Shown: positions 1 through 8,484, counted from the stretch's first letter. The stretch: 64,000 nt of DNA from Mucilaginibacter sp. PAMB04168 (GCF_039634365.2 NZ_CP155079.2:806001-870000); one strand, 5' to 3'. Notes: generated by a model from the sequence alone, not told the origin. Program-made: numbers and translations.

Positions 1-435
1 TTGCTTTAACTGGTGGGCCAACTTACCAATGGTGGTTGTTTTACCTACACCGTTAACGCCCACTACCATAATCACATAAGGTTTGTGGTTGCCGTATTCA
101 AATTTTTGAAAATCGTTGCTGTTGTTTTCGGCCAGGAGGTGTTGTATCTCGTCGCGCAGCAGGTTGTTAAGCTCAGAGGTGCTTACATATTTGTCTCGTG
201 CTACCCTGGCTTGTATACGCTCAATAATTTTAAGTGTAGTAGTAACGCCTACGTCAGAGGTAACCAGCACTTCTTCCAGATCATCCAGCACATCATCATC
301 AACCGTTGATTTACCGGCAATTACCTTAGTTATTTTAGAAAAAAAGCTATCCTTGGTTTTTTCTAAACCGGTATCCAGCGCCTCTTGCTGCTGTGGCGTA
401 CTTTCTTTCTTTTTAAAAAAATCGAATAATCCCAT
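1..435 (-). CDS. ftsY: Signal recognition particle receptor FtsY, N-terminal part
   Basis: This is the SRP receptor GTPase, which docks ribosome-SRP complexes at the inner membrane for co-translational insertion. The gene runs off the left edge of the window, so only the first 145 residues are visible. They start MGLFDFFKK, continue through a charged segment and the helical N domain, and reach the G1 loop GVNGVGKTTT, whose P-loop lysine is residue 132. The remaining G-domain motifs lie outside the window. The start is the only ATG that gives the usual short basic N-terminus of Bacteroidota FtsY, which lacks a long acidic A domain. It follows the ribosomal-protein operon on the same strand but is separated from it by a terminator. 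Confidence 0.95.
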   Translation of the reverse strand, partial: MGLFDFFKKKESTPQQQEALDTGLEKTKDSFFSKITKVIAGKSTVDDDVLDDLEEVLVTSDVGVTTTLKIIERIQARVARDKYVSTSELNNLLRDEIQHLLAENNSNDFQKFEYGNHKPYVIMVVGVNGVGKTTTIGKLAHQLKQ

Positions 436-615
436 GTGTCAGATGTGCAGATTAAAAATGTGCAGATGTGCAAATATACGCAAATACCCTCCAACCCCCT
501 AAAGCGTAAGCGCCTGAAAACGGCTAATGTATTAATTATGAATGTTTAATGATAATGACCGAATTGCCGGCATTTATAAAGTTATGTACTCGGCCTTGGG
601 AGGCTTGGGGCAAAT

Positions 616-648
616 AAAAAAGCCCTCTTGGCTGGCAAGACGGCTTTT
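616..648 (-). terminator. Intrinsic terminator of the rpmB-rpmG-DUF4295 operon
   Basis: The arms AAAAGCCCTCTTG and CAAGACGGCTTTT form a 13-bp stem with one mismatch. Read on the minus strand it ends in a T-run. It lies just 3' of the DUF4295 gene and separates that operon from ftsY. Confidence 0.8.
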
Positions 649-674
649 ATATATTGTTATTGTAAAGCTAATAA

Positions 675-836
675 TTAAGCTTTAGCTTCAGTGATCGCAT
701 CTTTAACGTGATCGTTATGTACGATTTGCTCTTTGAATGAGTAAGCACCTGTTTTGGTTGATTTAACCATGGTAATTACTTTAGAGTACTCTTTACCTTT
801 ACCGGTTTTCAGGGTTGCAACTACTTTCTTTGCCAT
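675..836 (-). CDS. DUF4295 small basic protein, probable ribosomal protein bL38
   Basis: This 53-residue lysine-rich protein starts MAKKVVATLKTGKGKEY and ends ITEAKA. It matches the DUF4295 family, which is found between rpmG and ftsY in Bacteroidota. As I recall, work on a Bacteroidota ribosome structure described an extra large-subunit protein called bL38; equating that protein with DUF4295 is from memory and should be confirmed. Position in an operon with bL33 and bL28, small size and high Lys content all fit a ribosomal role. It has no other recognisable motif. Confidence 0.85.
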   Translation of the reverse strand: MAKKVVATLKTGKGKEYSKVITMVKSTKTGAYSFKEQIVHNDHVKDAITEAKA

Positions 837-923
837 CTCTTTTGTGTGGTTATTGAGTTACTGGTTATCAGTTATTAAGCTAACGGATAACCTAATAACA
901 TACTAACGTAATAACTAAGTTAA

Positions 924-1106
924 TTACTTAATTTCTTTGTGAGTGGTTACTTTACGTAATACCGGGTTGAATTTTTTCAATTCTAAACGCTCGGTTGTAT
1001 TTTTCTTGTTCTTGGTAGTGATGTAACGAGACATACCTGGCATACCACTTTCTTTATGCTCGGTGCACTCTAATATTACCTGAACTCTATTGCCTTTCTT
1101 TGCCAT
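924..1106 (-). CDS. rpmG: 50S ribosomal protein bL33
   Basis: The 60-residue product begins [18 protein letters not shown] and carries the bL33 hallmark [12 protein letters not shown] followed by LELKKFNP. The zinc-binding CxxC pairs of the C+ form are absent; one cysteine remains (C14), so this is the zinc-independent C- type. It lies between rpmB and the DUF4295 gene on the same strand, with short AT-rich gaps, and is almost certainly cotranscribed with both. Confidence 0.97.
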   Translation of the reverse strand: MAKKGNRVQVILECTEHKESGMPGMSRYITTKNKKNTTERLELKKFNPVLRKVTTHKEIK

Positions 1107-1187
1107 AATATTTTATGTTGTATGTTGTACGTTATGTTGTAAGAAAGCTAACAGGCAACCCACAACACCACCCACAACGGGGTTCTA

Positions 1188-1421
1188 CTATATATATCCT
1201 TTTTTAACAAATTTATTGATACAAGCAGTTATACCATTTTTGCTGATGGTTTTTACGGCCGAAGTAGATACTTTCAAAGTAATCCATTTATCTTCTTCCG
1301 GTATATAAAACTTCTTGATTTTTAAGTTAGGATAAAACTTACGGTTAGTCTTAACGTTTGAGTTAGAAACGTTATGGCCGTTCATCGGGCTTTTTCCTGT
1401 TAAATCACAAATTCTTGACAT
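1188..1421 (-). CDS. rpmB: 50S ribosomal protein bL28
   Basis: The 77-residue product begins [19 protein letters not shown], which is the standard bL28 N-terminus, and ends NKFVKKGYI. The open frame extends 14 codons further upstream, but the family always begins at this Met, so the internal ATG was chosen. It is the first gene of the rpmB-rpmG-DUF4295 group and is divergent from acsA, so the region 1422-1585 should contain both promoters. Confidence 0.97.
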   Translation of the reverse strand: MSRICDLTGKSPMNGHNVSNSNVKTNRKFYPNLKIKKFYIPEEDKWITLKVSTSAVKTISKNGITACINKFVKKGYI

Positions 1422-1585
1422 GACAAAACTTTTTAATGTGTCTTTTTCTAAAAGAGTGTGCAAATATCAGGAAATTAAGTGAATAATTCAATACCGGCCT
1501 CAAAAATTTTCAAAATAATTTGCTGGCATTAATTTGTTCAAAAAATTCTAACTTACCCGCTCCGATTATTAACCATCTTATTGTT

Positions 1586-3487
1586 ATGAAAATAACCTCT
1601 TTTGAGCAGTACAAGCAAATATACGAACAAAGCGTAAACCAGCCCGAACAGTTTTGGGACGAAGTAGCCAACACCTTTCAGTGGCGCAAAAAATGGGATA
1701 AAACGCTAGAATGGAATTTTAAGGAACCCAACATAAAATGGTTCCAGGGCGCAAAACTTAATATTACTGAAAACTGTTTGGACCGCCACCTCGAAACCAA
1801 TAGCGATACACCGGCTATTATTTGGGAACCTAATGATCCTACTGAGTCGCATCGGGTGCTTACTTATAAGCAACTGCATGATAAAGTTTGCCAGTTTGCC
1901 AACGTGCTAAAAAATAACGGTGTGCAAAAAGGCGATCGTATTTGTATTTATATGCCTATGGTACCCGAGCTGTCAATAGCAGTGCTGGCTTGTGCGCGTA
2001 TAGGTGCAGTACACTCCGTTATATTTGGCGGTTTCTCGGCACAATCAATTGCCGATCGTATTCAGGATGCACAATGCAATGTAGTAATTACGGCCGATGG
2101 CGGTTTTCGCGGAGCCAAGGATCTGCCTTTAAAATCTGTGATTGACGATGCACTGGTGCAGTGCCGGTCGGTTAAGCGCGTTATTGTGTTAACCCGCAGC
2201 CGTACACCTGTTAGTATGATTAAGGGCCGCGATGTGTGGTGGGAAGATGAGATTAAGAAAGTAGAAACACAGGGTAACCCGGCCTGTCCGGCCGAAGAGA
2301 TGGATGCAGAAGACATGCTATTCATCTTGTATACATCAGGTTCAACCGGTAAACCTAAAGGCGTGGTACACACCTGCGGCGGCTACATGGTGTATACCGG
2401 TTATACTTTTGATACGGCTTTTCAGTATCAGCCTGGTGAGGTATACTTCTGTACAGCCGATATTGGCTGGATAACCGGTCACTCCTATATTGTATATGGT
2501 CCGCTATCACAGGGCGCTACGGCACTTATGTTTGAGGGCGTACCTACTTGGCCTGATGCAGGCCGGTTGTGGGATATTGTAGAAAAGTTTAAAGTAAATA
2601 TTTTATATACCGCACCAACCGCCATCCGCTCGCTGATGAGTTTTGGTGAAGACGTACTGAGCGGTAAAAACTTTAGCTCCTTAACCAAGTTAGGGTCGGT
2701 AGGTGAACCGTTGAACGAAGAGGCCTGGCACTGGTTTGATGAAAAGATAGGACATGGCGAATGCCCTATTGTTGATACGTGGTGGCAAACCGAAACAGGC
2801 GGTTTCATGATATCGCCCATAGCCAATGTTACGCCGCTTAAGCCAGGTTATGCCAGCTTACCGCTGCCAGGGGTGCAACCGGTATTAGTTGATGAGAATG
2901 GTAAAGAGATTGAAGGCAACGGCGTAAGCGGCAACTTATGTATCAAGTTCCCTTGGCCGGGCATGCTGCGCACCACTTATGGCGACCATGAGCGCTGCCG
3001 CCAAACTTATTTTGCCACCTATGATAACATGTACTTTACCGGCGACGGCTGTTTGCGCGACAATGATGGCTATTACCGCATAACCGGCCGTGTAGATGAT
3101 GTGTTAAACGTATCGGGTCACCGCATAGGTACTGCCGAGGTAGAGAACGCCATTAACATGCACAGCAGCGTAGTAGAATCGGCTGTGGTGGGTTACCCGC
3201 ATGATATTAAAGGGCAGGGTGTATATGCATTCGTTATCAGCCCCGATAAGCATGAGAATGATGAATTGACCCGCAAAGATATTCTGATGACTGTAAGCCG
3301 TATTATTGGCCCTATTGCCAAGCCTGATAAAATTCAATTTGTAAGCGGCCTTCCTAAAACCCGGTCGGGCAAAATTATGCGCCGTATACTACGCAAAATA
3401 GCCGAGGGCGACACCAGCAACCTGGGCGATATCTCAACACTGTTAGATCCTGGTGTGGTAGAGGAAATAAAGGCTGGAGCGCTGTAA
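1586..3487 (+). CDS. acsA: Acetyl-CoA synthetase (AMP-forming)
   Basis: This cytoplasmic enzyme activates acetate to acetyl-AMP and then acetyl-CoA. The 633-residue length is typical of Acs. The N-terminal ACS domain is followed by the adenylate-forming fold with P-loop motif YTSGSTGKPKG (residues 249-259) and the acetate-pocket motif DTWWQTETGG (397-406), in which the tryptophan restricts the substrate to short acyl chains. The C-terminal motif TRSGKIMRR contains catalytic Lys596, the residue that is reversibly acetylated in characterised Acs enzymes. The frame opens 22 codons upstream, but MKITSFEQY gives the family-typical start. It is monocistronic and followed by strong hairpins. No Pat/CobB genes are nearby. 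Confidence 0.97.
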   Translation: MKITSFEQYKQIYEQSVNQPEQFWDEVANTFQWRKKWDKTLEWNFKEPNIKWFQGAKLNITENCLDRHLETNSDTPAIIWEPNDPTESHRVLTYKQLHDKVCQFANVLKNNGVQKGDRICIYMPMVPELSIAVLACARIGAVHSVIFGGFSAQSIADRIQDAQCNVVITADGGFRGAKDLPLKSVIDDALVQCRSVKRVIVLTRSRTPVSMIKGRDVWWEDEIKKVETQGNPACPAEEMDAEDMLFILYTSGSTGKPKGVVHTCGGYMVYTGYTFDTAFQYQPGEVYFCTADIGWITGHSYIVYGPLSQGATALMFEGVPTWPDAGRLWDIVEKFKVNILYTAPTAIRSLMSFGEDVLSGKNFSSLTKLGSVGEPLNEEAWHWFDEKIGHGECPIVDTWWQTETGGFMISPIANVTPLKPGYASLPLPGVQPVLVDENGKEIEGNGVSGNLCIKFPWPGMLRTTYGDHERCRQTYFATYDNMYFTGDGCLRDNDGYYRITGRVDDVLNVSGHRIGTAEVENAINMHSSVVESAVVGYPHDIKGQGVYAFVISPDKHENDELTRKDILMTVSRIIGPIAKPDKIQFVSGLPKTRSGKIMRRILRKIAEGDTSNLGDISTLLDPGVVEEIKAGAL

Positions 3488-3502
3488 TAATAACATTATC
3501 AG

Positions 3503-3576
3503 CTCGAACGATAGAGCGAGGTCTTGTTTGGTGCAGAAAACCTGTTCTTTTAACAAGACCTTCACTATCGTTCGAG
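3503..3576. repeat. Long two-part inverted repeat after acsA
   Basis: The outer arms CTCGAACGATAG (3503-3514) and CTATCGTTCGAG (3565-3576) are perfect complements, as are the inner arms GGTCTTGTT (3520-3528) and AACAAGACC (3552-3560). It starts 15 bases after the acsA stop. There is no adjacent T-run, so it could be a 3'-UTR stabilising structure, a dispersed palindrome unit or half of a compound terminator. Confidence 0.7.
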
Positions 3577-3592
3577 ATAACCTCGTGAGTTT

Positions 3593-3656
3593 AAAAGCAG
3601 GAATCACGTTGGCCTTATCATTTAGTATGGATAAGGCTAACCTGATTCCTGCTTTT
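3593..3656. terminator. Long hairpin, probable acsA terminator
   Basis: AAAAGCAGGAATCA (3593-3606) pairs perfectly with TGATTCCTGCTTTT (3643-3656), and inside it GCCTTATC (3612-3619) pairs with GATAAGGC (3630-3637). The terminal T-run makes it terminator-like on both strands. The rest of the gap up to 4032 (about 375 bases) is AT-rich and must hold the promoter of the next gene; I see no ORF in it. Confidence 0.65.
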
Positions 3657-4032
3657 CGTTGTAGCTCATTTATTTTTATTCACTCCTCATTATCGTTAAT
3701 TTAGCTTTCATCCCATAAGATCACGCCGGCACGCTAAATAATCGAAAATAATAATACCAAGGCGCTCGTCTAAATATTTTTGTCAGACGCTGTCGCACAG
3801 CAAACTTGCACTTAACTCTTAACAGGGCACTTTTTCATTACATCTATTTTATAATCTCGTCAATAAGTTTTATTGCAATCGATTGTATTGATTAAACTTT
3901 GGCGTAATTTGGTATTAACCAATAGTTACAAGTTGGACTGTTAAATCATAGTGATTTTGCGTCTTTCAATTCAATACACTACTTGTGCTACTTAGTAATC
4001 AACCAATTTATATATACTATAATCTATTTGTT

Positions 4033-5274
4033 ATGAAAAGAAGATTCCTGCTACTATCATTTGTGGGTATTACGGCAATGTTTGTGACTATTGCCATGAG
4101 CTGTAAAAAAAACCGCGGAGGAGATGACCCTGAACCACGCGATTACTCGATGCCGGCTATGCCCTCGTACGCGTCGTTACCTTCAATCACTAAATTGCCC
4201 GACCCTTTTACCTTTATGCGGGGTTTCCGGATGGAAAGTAAAGACGAATGGAAATACCGCCGGGCCGAAATAGCCGCCCAGGCGCAAGAGTTTGAGTATG
4301 GTTATAAGCCCAATACACCCGCCGCGGCAACAACCGGCTCGTTTGCCAGCAATGCTATTACGGTAAACGTTAATGATAATGGCAAAACCATATCGTTCAA
4401 CTGTACCATTACCTACCCAACAACAGGCAGCAAACCTTACCCAGCCATTATAGGTATTGGCGGGTCAAACCTTAATAATACAGCGCTGCTTAACCTGGGT
4501 GTAGCTATTATTAATTTTCCCAATAATACCGTTGCACAGCAAACCAATACCGGTTCGCGGGGCAAAGGCTTGTTTTTTGACATGTACGGAGCCGATCATT
4601 CTGCCTCGGCCACTATGGCCTGGGCCTGGGGAGTAAGCCGTTTAATTGACGCACTGGAAAAAACGCCAGGTGCCGATATTGATGCCGCCCGGCTTGGTGT
4701 TACGGGGTGTTCCAGAAATGGCAAAGGCGCTTTAACCGTAGGTGCGTTTGATGAACGTATTAAACTAACCATACCTCAGGAACCCGGCGCAGGTGGCGCA
4801 GCAAGCTGGCGTATATCTAATGCGCAAATTGCAGCTGGCAAAACTGTGCAAACCTTATCACAAATTGTTACCGAAAACGTTTGGTTCAGAGCTGATTTTT
4901 CGCAGTTCAGCAGCACGGCAGATAAGCTTCCTTTTGATCAGCACAGTGTGCTCGCCTTATGTGCACCACGAGCCTTGCTGGTTATCGAAAATACGTCTAT
5001 CGATTGGCTTAGTCCTGTTAGCTCGTGGAATGCCGCTAATGCTGCACATAAGGTATGGGAAGCGCTTGGCGTGCCCGACAAAATGGGCTTTTCGCAAATA
5101 GGCAATCACAACCACTGCTCTATGCCCGATTCGCAATTACCGGAACTGACCGCTTATGTACAAAAGTTTTTGATTGGCACCGGCACCGGAAATACTACTA
5201 TTATGAAAACCGACGGTGGTTTTACGTTCGATGCCGCTGCATGGGTAGACTGGACCGTACCGACCTTAAGATAG
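4033..5274 (+). CDS. Glucuronoyl esterase family CE15, lipoprotein
   Basis: CE15 enzymes cleave ester bonds between 4-O-methyl-glucuronic acid on xylan and lignin alcohols. The 413-residue product has an N-terminal lipoprotein signal with its lipobox ending at Cys24, so it is predicted to be anchored in an outer layer. The family signature GCSRNGKGA places the nucleophile at Ser227, the catalytic acid is likely Glu250 in PQEPGAGG, and His361 in NHNHC completes the triad. The frame opens 16 codons upstream, but MKRRFLLL begins the signal peptide. No SusCD pair or xylanase is adjacent, so the substrate is inferred from the family only. A general alpha/beta hydrolase is the alternative name, but the triad context is specific. 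Confidence 0.9.
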   Translation: MKRRFLLLSFVGITAMFVTIAMSCKKNRGGDDPEPRDYSMPAMPSYASLPSITKLPDPFTFMRGFRMESKDEWKYRRAEIAAQAQEFEYGYKPNTPAAATTGSFASNAITVNVNDNGKTISFNCTITYPTTGSKPYPAIIGIGGSNLNNTALLNLGVAIINFPNNTVAQQTNTGSRGKGLFFDMYGADHSASATMAWAWGVSRLIDALEKTPGADIDAARLGVTGCSRNGKGALTVGAFDERIKLTIPQEPGAGGAASWRISNAQIAAGKTVQTLSQIVTENVWFRADFSQFSSTADKLPFDQHSVLALCAPRALLVIENTSIDWLSPVSSWNAANAAHKVWEALGVPDKMGFSQIGNHNHCSMPDSQLPELTAYVQKFLIGTGTGNTTIMKTDGGFTFDAAAWVDWTVPTLR

Positions 5275-5348
5275 TACTTTAACCTAAACCATTATACGCC
5301 GGGAACAGAGCAATAGCCGTAAAAGTGCTGTTGTAGCCCACAAGAAAG

Positions 5349-5390
5349 TAAGCCTTCAAAGTCTATTGATTTTGGAGGCTTATTTGTTTC
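5349..5390 (+). terminator. Intrinsic terminator after the CE15 gene
   Basis: TAAGCCTTCAAA (5349-5360) pairs with TTTGGAGGCTTA (5371-5382) with one G-T pair, followed by TTTGTTTC. The remaining bases up to 5652 contain no supported gene and should include the csbD promoter. Confidence 0.7.
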
Positions 5391-5652
5391 GATAACATAA
5401 AGCTTATTTCTGTGGGTCATTTGAAGTTTAACCGGGCGAGCGCATAGTAGGCGTTTGCGGGCCTTTCATTGTTGGCGTCAATTGTAAAACCAGCTTAAGG
5501 CCTGCCAGCGTTTAAAAATGCATTTTCTTCTGCTGAATGGGCAAAGACAATTTAGGTATTAAAATACTGTTACACTTGTTTGATGTAACATTAACGCGAT
5601 AGCAAACCAAATATGCCTGGCGCTGTTGTAATCATAACAAATAGATACAACT

Positions 5653-5838
5653 ATGGATAAGCTAGAGATAAAAGGCGGCTGGAATGAGCTGAAAGGTAAA
5701 ATTAAACAAGCCTACGGCGATCTTACAGAAGACGATCTGACACGCGAAGAAGGCAAAGACGATGAGTTGCTGGGCAAGCTTCAGCAAAAGACCGGCAAAG
5801 GCCGGGACGAACTCGTTAAATGGATAAACAGCTTATAA
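5653..5838 (+). CDS. CsbD-family small stress protein
   Basis: This is a 61-residue hydrophilic protein with the CsbD pattern [18 protein letters not shown] followed by a second, similar helix around [10 protein letters not shown]. CsbD-like proteins are abundant general-stress proteins of unknown biochemical role, predicted to form short helical bundles in the cytoplasm. The gene is a single unit with its own terminator. The Asp/Glu/Lys-rich composition and the length are typical. The assignment is by sequence pattern only. Confidence 0.9.
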   Translation: MDKLEIKGGWNELKGKIKQAYGDLTEDDLTREEGKDDELLGKLQQKTGKGRDELVKWINSL

Positions 5839-5841
5839 AGC

Positions 5842-5868
5842 AAAAGCCCGGTGCAAGCCGGGCTTTTT
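5842..5868 (+). terminator. Intrinsic terminator of the csbD-like gene
   Basis: AAAAGCCCGG and CCGGGCTTTT form a perfect 10-bp stem ending in a T-run, directly after the stop codon. Confidence 0.92.
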
Positions 5869-5894
5869 GTCTTTATGGTTACTGCAGTTGTTGT

Positions 5895-6032
5895 TTAATT
5901 GCGGTGCCGGCTTAAAGTTCTAACCACCCAGTGTACCAATATTACGCCCGCCAAAATAATCAGTACAAAACCGACTATGTTTAGCAGCAGCATTAAGCTT
6001 TCTGGTAGGTTATGTTTGTTTGCTAATACCAT
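5895..6032 (-). CDS. Small single-pass membrane protein, hypothetical
   Basis: This is a 45-residue open frame starting MVLANKHNLP, with a hydrophobic segment at about residues 13-37 (LMLLLNIVGFVLI onward) and a basic tail VVRTLSRHRN. It resembles the many small stress-associated membrane peptides of Bacteroidota, but I recognise no family. An alternative upstream ATG is out of frame and closes after six codons. Support is compositional only: one clean transmembrane helix with a positive C-terminus. Confidence 0.5.
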   Translation of the reverse strand: MVLANKHNLPESLMLLLNIVGFVLIILAGVILVHWVVRTLSRHRN

Positions 6033-6250
6033 AATTTCATTAAATGACTTGCCCCAGTTAATCTGAAAATAAGGTTTAACTGACTAATTGGATTATCCGT
6101 AACTTTTACCAATTTAGTTAAGAGACACTTTAAAATTATAAGCGTTGCATGGAACGCTGCCAATCTTTAAATTAACAAAGCCTTAACTTGCGCAAACAGA
6201 TTTATTTAAATAGGTGTTGTATCCTTTATTCTTGATACGTACACTGTAAT

Positions 6251-7591
6251 ATGCGCTTTAAACGTTATTTTATCTCTTGTTGTCTGCTTTTGCTGGCTAT
6301 TTTAAGCTGCCCGAGGCCAGGTAAAGCATTTTCTATATTAGCACACGAAGCTATTATAGATGCCGAATGGGACCTGGCTTTAAAACCCATTCTTGTAAAA
6401 CGATATCCGAATGCAACGCTGGATGAACTGATTAAGGCTCATTCTTATGCCTACGGGGGGAGCCTGGTGGCTGATATTGGGTATATGCCCGGAGGTAATG
6501 CCTATTTTACCGATTTACTTCACTACGTACGCAGCGGCGAATTTATTACCAACCTTTTGGGCGAAGCGCGCGACCTGAACGAGTACGCTTTTGCACTCGG
6601 CGCCATGTCGCACTACATAGCCGACCAGTATGGCCATAGTATGGCAACCAATGTTACAGTGCCCGAATTGTATCCCGATTTGAAAAGGAAGTTTGGCAAT
6701 GTAGTTACATACGAAGAAGACCACACTTCGCACAGTCGCATGGAATTTGCTTACGATGTTGTGCAGGTAGGGCGCAGCAATTACGCCTCTGTAGCTTATC
6801 ATGATTTTATTGGATTTAATATAACTCCTTACCCATTGGAGCGGGCATTTTTAAAGACCTACGGACAGCACCTTAATGTAGTCGTACCCAATTTTAAAAC
6901 CAGCATAGGCAGGATGCGCTGGGGTGTTAAAAATCTTTTTCCGGCGTTAACTAAGGCCGCATGGAATGCTAAAAAAGATGATATTGTAAAAGCGAACGAG
7001 AAGGCTACCAAGCGCAGCTTTAGATACAAAATGAGCAAGCGTATGTACACCACCGAGTTTGGCAGCAAAGATAACAAGCCCGATTTTACATCCCGCGCTG
7101 TAGCATTTTTAGTTCGCATACTGCCCAAGGTTGGCCCTTTAAAAAACCTGAAGTTTGTTTACCCCGGCCTTGAAGGTGAAAAGCGTTTTGTACAGGTGTT
7201 TGATACCATCATCAATAAGTACCATGTAGCGTTAACCGATTGGGATAATAACCGCCTTAAACTAAAAGATATTAACCTTGATGTTGGCGCTGAATTGGCT
7301 TGTGGCCAATACATGCTGGCCGATAAGACACATTGTGAACTGGTAACCAACTTGCACAAGGAACAGTTTTCCTGTTTAAGTGAAGATATCCAGGCTCATT
7401 TAACAAGCTATTTTAATGGGGTAGGGCTGCATGAATTATACAAAAATCACCCGGAAGACGAAGGTGCTATGCATATGGCTTTACGCGAAATGAAAAAGCA
7501 TCCGGCCGTAGCCGACAATTTGAGCGGGCTTGATGCCAGTGTAAAGGTTAGTGGTGTAACTTCACAAAAAACCATTGCAGGCATTAAGTAG
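6251..7591 (+). CDS. Zinc-dependent phospholipase C-like secreted protein
   Basis: The 446-residue product has a signal peptide ending near GKAF (residues 23-27) and then the alpha-helical zinc-dependent phospholipase C fold. Visible ligand-type residues are in FSILAHEAIID (His32), DLLHYVRSGEF, GAMSHYIADQYGHS and EDHTSHSRMEF. Such proteins hydrolyse phospholipids or are non-enzymatic relatives in the S1/P1 nuclease superfamily. The zinc-binding mature N-terminal Trp of the Bacillus enzyme is not seen; the mature chain would start with Phe or Ser. It is a single gene, and its terminator begins inside the last codons. The family assignment is good; the substrate is unknown. Confidence 0.75.
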   Translation: MRFKRYFISCCLLLLAILSCPRPGKAFSILAHEAIIDAEWDLALKPILVKRYPNATLDELIKAHSYAYGGSLVADIGYMPGGNAYFTDLLHYVRSGEFITNLLGEARDLNEYAFALGAMSHYIADQYGHSMATNVTVPELYPDLKRKFGNVVTYEEDHTSHSRMEFAYDVVQVGRSNYASVAYHDFIGFNITPYPLERAFLKTYGQHLNVVVPNFKTSIGRMRWGVKNLFPALTKAAWNAKKDDIVKANEKATKRSFRYKMSKRMYTTEFGSKDNKPDFTSRAVAFLVRILPKVGPLKNLKFVYPGLEGEKRFVQVFDTIINKYHVALTDWDNNRLKLKDINLDVGAELACGQYMLADKTHCELVTNLHKEQFSCLSEDIQAHLTSYFNGVGLHELYKNHPEDEGAMHMALREMKKHPAVADNLSGLDASVKVSGVTSQKTIAGIK

Positions 7592-7610
7592 CTATCTGCA
7601 ATGGTTTTTT
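7567..7610 (+). terminator. Terminator overlapping the end of the phospholipase-like gene
   Basis: AAAAACCATTGCAG (7567-7580) pairs perfectly with CTGCAATGGTTTTT (7596-7609). The left arm lies within the last coding codons and the stop codon is in the loop. Confidence 0.85.
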
Positions 7611-7614
7611 GTTG

Positions 7615-7733
7615 TTAGTCTTTCTTTTTAGATGTAGACTTTACACAATTAGGTACAGTTTTACCGTTTTTTTCTTTGGTGCCTTCTTTTTGTATCCGTC
7701 CCAGCAGGTGTCTTTTTTTGCTTTAGTTGCCAT
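7615..7733 (-). pseudogene. Small Cys-Trp protein gene split by a one-base frameshift
   Basis: Frame 0 starts MATKAKKDTCWDGYKKK and then turns into nonsense, stopping after 30 residues. A shift to the -1 frame immediately after the lysine codons gives EGTKEKNGKTVPNCVKS and a KKKD tail, for a joined length of 39 residues. The joined product matches a known type of small Bacteroidota/phage protein with a CWxGY...GTK.KNGK.VPNC pattern. The break lies in a run of five A's on the coding strand (C AAA AAG A). It may be a real deletion, a sequencing error in a homopolymer, or a -1 ribosomal slip at an A-AAG site. Confidence 0.6.
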
Positions 7734-7823
7734 AGTGTTAGATATTAGTTATGGGTAATTATTCAACTACCGTTCCATCTTATCAAAATACACCTCCAGG
7801 TTTTAGTAATATAAACCAAAAAT

Positions 7824-7859
7824 AAAAAAGGGGCTGCTTATTAAAGCAGCCCCTTTTTT
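7824..7859 (-). terminator. Intrinsic terminator of the PA2169-type gene
   Basis: A perfect 16-bp stem (7824-7839 with 7844-7859), core GGGGCTGCTT, is flanked by A- and T-runs. It sits directly downstream of the gene on the minus strand and could act in both directions. Confidence 0.92.
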
Positions 7860-7875
7860 ATGATGTAGATTAAGC

Positions 7876-8331
7876 TTATTGGCTGTCGCGCAAAGCTTTG
7901 ATACGATCATGTGCCTGGCCAATAGCCTGAGCTTGTGTTGACACTAATTGCAGTGCCTCGCCCGATAAGCCGTTCTCTGGCAATAAAGCTTCTTTATAAG
8001 CTTTTTTAATGGCATCCTCGCCGCGTTCGCATTCTTGTAAAATAGCTGCACGGTCATGGCCGCTAAATAAAGCTTTTACTTCAATCCATGCGCGGTGCAG
8101 AGTACCGGTTGCGCTGTTGCCGGTATCAGTATCGGCGCCGCCCTGGGCTGCAACAGCCGTTAACTCTTGTGCAAATTGGCGGCTTTGATTACTGTACTCT
8201 TCAAACAAAGTTTTCAGGTCTAAATCGCCATCGCCTAAGTCTTTCAAAGCACGTTGAAAACCGGCGCTACGGTCATTATTAATTTCTATTAAATCGCTTA
8301 ATATTTCTGCTGATTTAGCTAAAGTTTCCAT
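7876..8331 (-). CDS. PA2169-family four-helix-bundle protein (DUF2383)
   Basis: The 151-residue protein is predicted to be all-helical: METLAKSAEILSDLIEIN, GFQRALKDL, a long helix with RQFAQELTAVAAQGG, TLHRAWIEVKALFSGHD, then ILQECERGEDAIKKAYKEAL. This order and the ECERGED motif are characteristic of the ferritin-like DUF2383 proteins that are common in stress-responsive gene sets of Bacteroidota. The biochemical role is unknown. It has a dedicated terminator and lies near other stress-type small genes (CsbD-like and the charged 55-residue protein). Confidence 0.88.
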   Translation of the reverse strand: METLAKSAEILSDLIEINNDRSAGFQRALKDLGDGDLDLKTLFEEYSNQSRQFAQELTAVAAQGGADTDTGNSATGTLHRAWIEVKALFSGHDRAAILQECERGEDAIKKAYKEALLPENGLSGEALQLVSTQAQAIGQAHDRIKALRDSQ

Positions 8332-8484
8332 AGGATCTGTAATTATGTTAATTGATAGTTACGACAAATAATTTACAGATAAGTTTTGAGGTAAGATATT
8401 TAACTTTGTACTTAGAGCTACAAGCTATTTTTAAAACAGGGCGAAGATGCAGGTGTTGTTAAGGTACAATTAAAAGCCACTATT

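Noticed and set aside
116-502. Plus-strand Ser/Arg-rich 128-residue frame
   Set aside because: It is antisense to the FtsY N-terminus and has shadow-type composition.
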